From assembly GCF_003721225.1 (NCBI RefSeq), contig NZ_RIZI01000153.1, positions 1 through 23,424 on the forward strand: 23,424 nt of DNA. Reading direction: 5' to 3'. Below, in pieces: positions 19,277 to 23,424 of the stretch. Made by a program: the position numbers and the translations under genes. The notes beneath the pieces were generated by a model, which saw only the letters and a list, made by a program, of their open reading frames with translations, was not told the origin of the DNA and made no database searches. How positions within the stretch are numbered: position 1 is the stretch's first letter; each line of letters starts with the position of its first letter. This DNA comes from Acidithiobacillus sulfuriphilus. Lineage in GTDB: Bacteria; Pseudomonadota; Gammaproteobacteria; Acidithiobacillales; Acidithiobacillaceae.

Positions 19277-19819
19277 TCAAGATCTAAAGGGCATCTTGAA
19301 GGCCTTCAAGAGACCCAGCCCCTCTTCGTCGGTTTTGGCGCTGGTCGTCAGCACGACATCAAGGCCGCGCAGTCGATCAATCTTGTCGTATTCGATTTCT
19401 GGAAAAATGATTTGTTCTTTCACTCCGAGACTGTAATTACCACGCCCATCGAAAGATCGTGGCGACAAACCGCGAAAATCACGAATCCGGGGAATAGCAA
19501 TGGTGATCAGCCGATCCAGGAACTCATACATCCGAATCCCGCGCAGAGTGACCATACAGCCGATGGGATAGCCCTCGCGAATCTTGAACGCCGCGACGGA
19601 CTTGCGCGCCCGCGTCACCACCGGCTTTTGCCCGGCGATCCGCGTCATGTCGCCCACCGCTGCTTCCAGGACCTTCTTGTCACCCACGGCCGCGCCCACG
19701 CCCATATTGAGCGTCACCTTCTGCAGCTTGGGGACTTCCATCACACTTTGATAACCAAATTCCTGAATCAGCCGCGGAACGATTGACTCACGATAGACAT
19801 TATACAGACGCGCTTCCAT
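19277..19819 (-). CDS. rplE: Large-subunit ribosomal protein L5
   Basis: A 180-residue L5 recognised by [24 protein letters not shown]-like [19 protein letters not shown], and [18 protein letters not shown]5 binds 5S rRNA and contacts P-site tRNA and S13 through bridge B1b. Length is normal, and it lies 17 nt after rplX. Confidence 0.97.
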   Translation of the reverse strand: MEARLYNVYRESIVPRLIQEFGYQSVMEVPKLQKVTLNMGVGAAVGDKKVLEAAVGDMTRIAGQKPVVTRARKSVAAFKIREGYPIGCMVTLRGIRMYEFLDRLITIAIPRIRDFRGLSPRSFDGRGNYSLGVKEQIIFPEIEYDKIDRLRGLDVVLTTSAKTDEEGLGLLKAFKMPFRS

Positions 19820-19836
19820 GATTTTTCCTCTGCTCG

Positions 19837-20154
19837 TCAGCGATCAACAACTTCGCCATTCGCCTTGAAGACACGAACCTTACGGCCATCCTCCAAAAAC
19901 TTATAGCCAATACGGTCCGCCTTACCGGTCGCGCCATTGAAAATCGCCACGTTGGAAATATGTATGGGCGCTTCCTTCTCAACGATCCCGCCCGGCTTGC
20001 CGAGGCGGTCCGGGCGCACGTGGCGCTTTACCATGTTTACTTTTTCCACCACCACGCGCGAATCCTCAAACAGCGTACGCAGCACCTTGCCCCGCTTGCC
20101 CTTATCCTTACCCGCCAAGATGACCACTTCGTCACCCTTCCGCATTTTAGCCAT
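19837..20154 (-). CDS. rplX: Large-subunit ribosomal protein L24
   Basis: A 105-residue L24 with the KOW motif region [21 protein letters not shown] at its start. L24 is an early 50S assembly initiator at the tunnel exit. Two adjacent ATGs (20157, 20154) follow a run of six Gs. I chose 20154 because it gives the usual MAKMRKGDE start and better spacing. The choice is uncertain by one codon. Confidence 0.95.
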   Translation of the reverse strand: MAKMRKGDEVVILAGKDKGKRGKVLRTLFEDSRVVVEKVNMVKRHVRPDRLGKPGGIVEKEAPIHISNVAIFNGATGKADRIGYKFLEDGRKVRVFKANGEVVDR

Positions 20155-20163
20155 CATACCCCC

Positions 20164-20532
20164 CTACAGCACTTCAGGCGCTAAGGAAATAATCTTCATG
20201 AATTTAGCCCCCCGCAATTCACGGGTGACCGGGCCAAATATACGTGTCCCGATGGGCTGCATCTGATTATTCAGAAGCACGGCGGCGTTGCTGTCAAAAC
20301 GGATCAGCGAGCCATCGTCACGGCGCACGCCCTTGCGCGTCCGCACCACCAACGCGTTATAGACATCGCCCTTCTTGACTTTGCCGCGCGGTACCGCGTC
20401 CTTGATGCTGACCTTGATCACGTCGCCAATGCCGGCATAGCGCCGGTGCGAGCCACCCAGGACCTTGATGCACATCACTTCCCGCGCACCGCTGTTGTCG
20501 GCGACGGAAAGCCGCGTTTGCATCTGGATCAT
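20164..20532 (-). CDS. rplN: Large-subunit ribosomal protein L14
   Basis: A 122-residue L14, exactly the family length when started at 20532 ([20 protein letters not shown]). The AAGGAG site sits before this ATG. The frame extends further upstream only as shadow of rpsQ. L14 binds 23S rRNA at the subunit interface (bridges B5 and B8). Its start overlaps the rpsQ stop by 4 nt. Confidence 0.97.
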   Translation of the reverse strand: MIQMQTRLSVADNSGAREVMCIKVLGGSHRRYAGIGDVIKVSIKDAVPRGKVKKGDVYNALVVRTRKGVRRDDGSLIRFDSNAAVLLNNQMQPIGTRIFGPVTRELRGAKFMKIISLAPEVL

Positions 20533-20804
20533 GCGAATTCTCCTTCGCCAACGGCCTGCGTTACCACCGAAACCAGACGCCAGGTCTTGGTCTTGGATAG
20601 CGGACGACATTCCTCGATCCGCACCACATCACCGATGTGGCAGGTATTTTCCGGATCATGGGCATGAAATTTCTTGGACCGCCGCACGTATTTCTTGTAC
20701 AGCGGATGCTGAATACGGCGCTCTACCGTGACCACAATCGTTTTATCCATACGGTCGCTGACCACTCGACCGATAAGACTTCTTGGGTTCTTTTGCTCAG
20801 CCAT
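20529..20804 (-). CDS. rpsQ: Small-subunit ribosomal protein S17
   Basis: A 91-residue S17 OB-fold protein ([55 protein letters not shown]). It is a primary 16S binder in the 5' domain. I chose the ATG at 20804, with GGAG 7 nt upstream, over one at 20816. It overlaps rpmC by 8 nt and rplN by 4 nt, so the classical S10-spc operon boundary does not exist here. Confidence 0.96.
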   Translation of the reverse strand: MAEQKNPRSLIGRVVSDRMDKTIVVTVERRIQHPLYKKYVRRSKKFHAHDPENTCHIGDVVRIEECRPLSKTKTWRLVSVVTQAVGEGEFA

Positions 20805-20997
20805 TTTTGGCTCCATTCTTCACGGTAAGGGCGGTACGCACCCGCGCAATATCGCGCCGAACCAAACGTAAACGCGTCGTATTGGCCAGTTGCCCAGTTG
20901 CGTGCTGCATACGCAGCTTGAATTGTTCCTCGAGGAGGCCCAACAACTCCGCCTGGCAGCCAGCGACATCCTTTTGTTCCAAATCCTGCATCTTCAT
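20797..20997 (-). CDS. rpmC: Large-subunit ribosomal protein L29
   Basis: A 66-residue, mostly helical L29 ([36 protein letters not shown], then [14 protein letters not shown]). L29 lies at the tunnel exit near L23. Its ATG overlaps the rplP stop by 4 nt. A start two codons later (20991) is possible. Confidence 0.95.
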   Translation of the reverse strand: MKMQDLEQKDVAGCQAELLGLLEEQFKLRMQHATGQLANTTRLRLVRRDIARVRTALTVKNGAKNG

Positions 20998-21410
20998 CCC
21001 ATCACCCGCCGGCTAACGAAGACGGTCTGTACCGGAAGCTTGGCGGCGCCGAGGGCGAAGGCCTCCCGCGCGACATCTTCCGTAACCCCTTCCATTTCAT
21101 AGAGGACTTTCCCGGGTTGGATCAACGCCACCCAATACTCCGGATTGCCCTTGCCCTTGCCCATACGGACTTCAGCTGGCTTTTTGCTGATTGGTTTGTC
21201 CGGAAAAATCCGAATCCACATGCGACCACCGCGCTTTACGTGGCGACTAATGGCGCGACGGGCCGCTTCCAGTTGGCGCGCGGTGATCCTTCCCCGGGTG
21301 GTCGCCTTCAAGCCAAACTCACCAAAGCTCACCTTGTTGCCACGAGAGGCAACGCCCCGATTGCGGCCTTTATGCTGTTTGCGAAACTTTGTACGATTAG
21401 GTTGCAACAT
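20994..21410 (-). CDS. rplP: Large-subunit ribosomal protein L16
   Basis: A 138-residue L16 ([19 protein letters not shown]) with the signature [30 protein letters not shown]16 sits by the A-site tRNA elbow and is needed for late 50S maturation. The conserved Arg in [13 protein letters not shown], hydroxylated in some bacteria, is present. No oddities. Confidence 0.97.
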   Translation of the reverse strand: MLQPNRTKFRKQHKGRNRGVASRGNKVSFGEFGLKATTRGRITARQLEAARRAISRHVKRGGRMWIRIFPDKPISKKPAEVRMGKGKGNPEYWVALIQPGKVLYEMEGVTEDVAREAFALGAAKLPVQTVFVSRRVMG

Positions 21411-21422
21411 CCGACACCCCTA

Positions 21423-22085
21423 TCATTTTTGCCGGGCTGCGCCGCCGTGAGCCGCGCCCCAATCCAGGATTTCACCCTTGAAGATCCACACCTTGACGCC
21501 GATGATGCCATAGGTGGTCTTCGCCTCAGCAAAGCCATAATCAATATCGGCGCGCAGGGTATGCAAGGGCACCCGCCCTTCGCGATACCATTCGGTTCGG
21601 GCGATTTCCGCACCGCCCAAGCGGCCGGCGCAGTTGATACGCATGCCCAAGGCACCGAAACGCATGGCATTGATCACCGCCCGCTTCATGGCGCGGCGAA
21701 ACATGATGCGCCGCACCAATTGCTGCGCGACACTCTCCGCCACCAACTGCGCGTCCAATTCTGGCTTGCGGATTTCCTCGACATTGATGTGCACTGGAAC
21801 GCCCATCCTGCCTTGCACTTCGCGCCGCAGCTTGTCGATATCCTCGCCTTTCTTGCCGATGACCACACCAGGGCGCGCTGTATGAATGGTGATACGGGCG
21901 CTGCGCGCCGGGCGTTCGATAATGATGTCGGAGATGGCCCCGCCGGACAGCCGTTCGCGAATGAACTGACGAACCCGGATGTCCTCCAGCAGCTTGTCTT
22001 TAAAATCGGCCTTGCCATACCACCGGGAGCTCCAATTCTTAACGATTCCCAGACGCAGTCCGATTGGGTTGGTCTTTTGTCCCAT
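21423..22085 (-). CDS. rpsC: Small-subunit ribosomal protein S3
   Basis: A 220-residue S3 ([20 protein letters not shown]). The KH domain has its GxxG loop in [15 protein letters not shown] near residues 72-86. The C-terminal domain carries [30 protein letters not shown] sequence. S3 forms part of the mRNA entry tunnel and helicase site. Length and composition are typical. Confidence 0.97.
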   Translation of the reverse strand: MGQKTNPIGLRLGIVKNWSSRWYGKADFKDKLLEDIRVRQFIRERLSGGAISDIIIERPARSARITIHTARPGVVIGKKGEDIDKLRREVQGRMGVPVHINVEEIRKPELDAQLVAESVAQQLVRRIMFRRAMKRAVINAMRFGALGMRINCAGRLGGAEIARTEWYREGRVPLHTLRADIDYGFAEAKTTYGIIGVKVWIFKGEILDWGAAHGGAARQK

Positions 22086-22096
22086 ATAATCCTCGA

Positions 22097-22429
22097 TTAA
22101 ATCTCGGCTACGGTGATGGTGATGTGGCTGGTACGCTTCAGGATCCGCGATCCGCGACCCTTCGCCCGCGCCGCGAACCGTTTCAACACGGTGCCCGTGT
22201 CGATCATGATCTGCTCCACCACCAGGGCATCCACATCCGCCCCCTCATTGTTTTCGGCGTTGGCGATGGCCGATTCTAGGCATTTACGGATCGGCAGGGC
22301 GGCTTTCTTCTGCGTAAAGCGGAGAATTTCCAACGCCTTGCCTGCAGGTTGTCCACGCACCATGTCGGCGACGAGGCGAGCCTTTTGCGGAGAGATTTGC
22401 AGACCTTTGAGTATTGCTGAAGATTTCAT
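22097..22429 (-). CDS. rplV: Large-subunit ribosomal protein L22
   Basis: A 110-residue L22 ([21 protein letters not shown]) with the beta-hairpin sequence [20 protein letters not shown] that reaches into the exit tunnel; changes there affect macrolide sensitivity in other bacteria. The hairpin is of normal length here. Confidence 0.97.
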   Translation of the reverse strand: MKSSAILKGLQISPQKARLVADMVRGQPAGKALEILRFTQKKAALPIRKCLESAIANAENNEGADVDALVVEQIMIDTGTVLKRFAARAKGRGSRILKRTSHITITVAEI

Positions 22430-22439
22430 CTGCTCCTCC

Positions 22440-22715
22440 CTATCGCTTTGCTTTCTTATCCGCGCTATGACCTTTAAAGGTCCTGGTCAGGGCAAATTCC
22501 CCCAGCTTGTGACCAACCATATTTTCGTTGATCACCACCGGAATATGCTGCCTGCCGTTATGCACGCTGATGGTAAGACCAATGAAATCGGGCGTGATAG
22601 TCGAACGCCTCGACCACGTCTTGATGGGCCTGCGACTCCCCGCCGATTGTGCAGCTACAACTTTTCGGTCCAAATGATCGTCGACAAATGGGCCCTTTTT
22701 GATGGAACGTGGCAC
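22440..22715 (-). CDS. rpsS: Small-subunit ribosomal protein S19
   Basis: A 91-residue S19 ([15 protein letters not shown], then [23 protein letters not shown] and [18 protein letters not shown]). S19 forms the top of the 30S head with S13 and makes a bridge to the 50S. It lies between rplB and rplV, as in all S10 clusters. Confidence 0.97.
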   Translation of the reverse strand: MPRSIKKGPFVDDHLDRKVVAAQSAGSRRPIKTWSRRSTITPDFIGLTISVHNGRQHIPVVINENMVGHKLGEFALTRTFKGHSADKKAKR

Positions 22716-22730
22716 GATAATTCCCCTTCT

Positions 22731-23424
22731 CTACTGCCGATTACGACGGCGCACGATCATACTTGTCGTACGCTTATTCCGCCGGGTCCGATAACCCTTG
22801 GTCGGCTGACCCCAGGGCGACACAGGATGCCGACCACCAGAAGTACGCCCCTCACCACCACCGTGGGGATGATCGACCGGGTTCATGGCCACGCCACGCA
22901 CCGTCGGTCGAACACCGCGCCAGCGCATAGCGCCCGCTTTTCCGAGCTGCCGTGATCCATGCTCTTCATTGCCCACTTCACCAATGGTCGCACGACACAG
23001 CACATGAATCCGCCGAACCTCACCTGACCGCAAGCGCACCTGGGCATAGTCGCCATCCCGCGCCATGAGCTGGGCAGAGGTGCCGGCGGAACGCGCCAAC
23101 TGCCCGCCCTTTCCCGGCCGCATCTCAATGTTGTGAATGACCGAACCCACCGGAATGCTCCGCAAGGGCATGCAATTCCCCGGCTTGATGGGCGCCTGGT
23201 CACTGGAAATGACTGAATCCCCCGCCTGCATCCCCTTCGGGGCAAGAATATAGCGACGCTCGCCATCCACATAGCAAATCAGGGCGATGTGCGCGCTCCG
23301 GTTTGGATCATACTCCAACCGCTCAATTTTACCAGGGATACCGAGCTTGTTACGGCGGAAGTCGATCTGCCGATAATGGGCCTTATGCCCGCCACCCTGG
23401 TGCCGCCGGGTGATACGGCCGAGA
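22731..23424 (-). CDS. rplB: Large-subunit ribosomal protein L2, partial (N-terminus beyond right edge)
   Basis: About 231 C-terminal residues are visible. The frame is open to the right edge and starts with [26 protein letters not shown] L2 sequence, so the true start is outside the window. The peptidyl-transferase-associated signature [20 protein letters not shown] is intact and includes the conserved histidine equivalent to E. coli His229. L2 is needed for subunit association and peptide-bond formation. It is the first operon gene seen, with rplW presumably just outside. Confidence 0.97.
   Translation of the reverse strand, partial: LGRITRRHQGGGHKAHYRQIDFRRNKLGIPGKIERLEYDPNRSAHIALICYVDGERRYILAPKGMQAGDSVISSDQAPIKPGNCMPLRSIPVGSVIHNIEMRPGKGGQLARSAGTSAQLMARDGDYAQVRLRSGEVRRIHVLCRATIGEVGNEEHGSRQLGKAGAMRWRGVRPTVRGVAMNPVDHPHGGGEGRTSGGRHPVSPWGQPTKGYRTRRNKRTTSMIVRRRNRQ

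Overview
The window looks like a chromosomal segment of a GC-rich proteobacterium. The gene order secY-adk-infA-rpmJ-rpsM, the short zinc-type S14 and the high GC together suggest an Acidithiobacillus-like organism. That assignment is inferred from gene content and was not checked by any search. Almost everything is on the minus strand; uvrA is the only plus-strand gene.

Region 1 (1-7544) is an accessory defence-type locus, transcribed leftward. It holds a type III-like restriction subunit (res), a decayed antitoxin fragment, a complete vapBC toxin-antitoxin pair, a large type III-like DNA methyltransferase (mod), and the start of a ParB/sulfiredoxin-fold protein that runs off the left edge. 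vapB, vapC, mod and the ParB-like gene are tightly spaced (4-nt overlap, 13 nt, 37 nt). The best promoter I can see for them is the vapBC promoter, a near-consensus sigma70 site overlapped by palindromes. mod is a mosaic: its target-recognition segment is clearly AT-richer than the rest, and a 58-nt hairpin-forming REP doublet sits in frame inside it.

Region 2 (7545-11344) is a housekeeping DNA-repair block. ssb (leftward) and uvrA (rightward) diverge from a 96-bp spacer. uvrA converges on the ribosomal operon and ends at a symmetrical, probably bidirectional terminator. The uvrA-rplQ spacer carries a second copy of the REP element found inside mod.

Region 3 (11345-23424) is the fused S10-spc-alpha ribosomal operon, read leftward from rplB (cut by the right edge): rplB-rpsS-rplV-rpsC-rplP-rpmC-rpsQ-rplN-rplX-rplE-rpsN-rpsH-rplF-rplR-rpsE-rpmD-rplO-secY-adk-infA-rpmJ-rpsM-rpsK-rpsD-rpoA-rplQ. 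Genes overlap or are separated by under about 35 nt, except for a 69-nt gap before rpsM that contains a small hairpin. Its products build both ribosomal subunits, the protein-export channel, the RNA polymerase alpha subunit and initiation factor 1. The embedded adk has a zinc lid, and S14, L36 and S4 all keep zinc-ligand cysteines. No tRNA, rRNA, CRISPR array or complete insertion sequence was seen.
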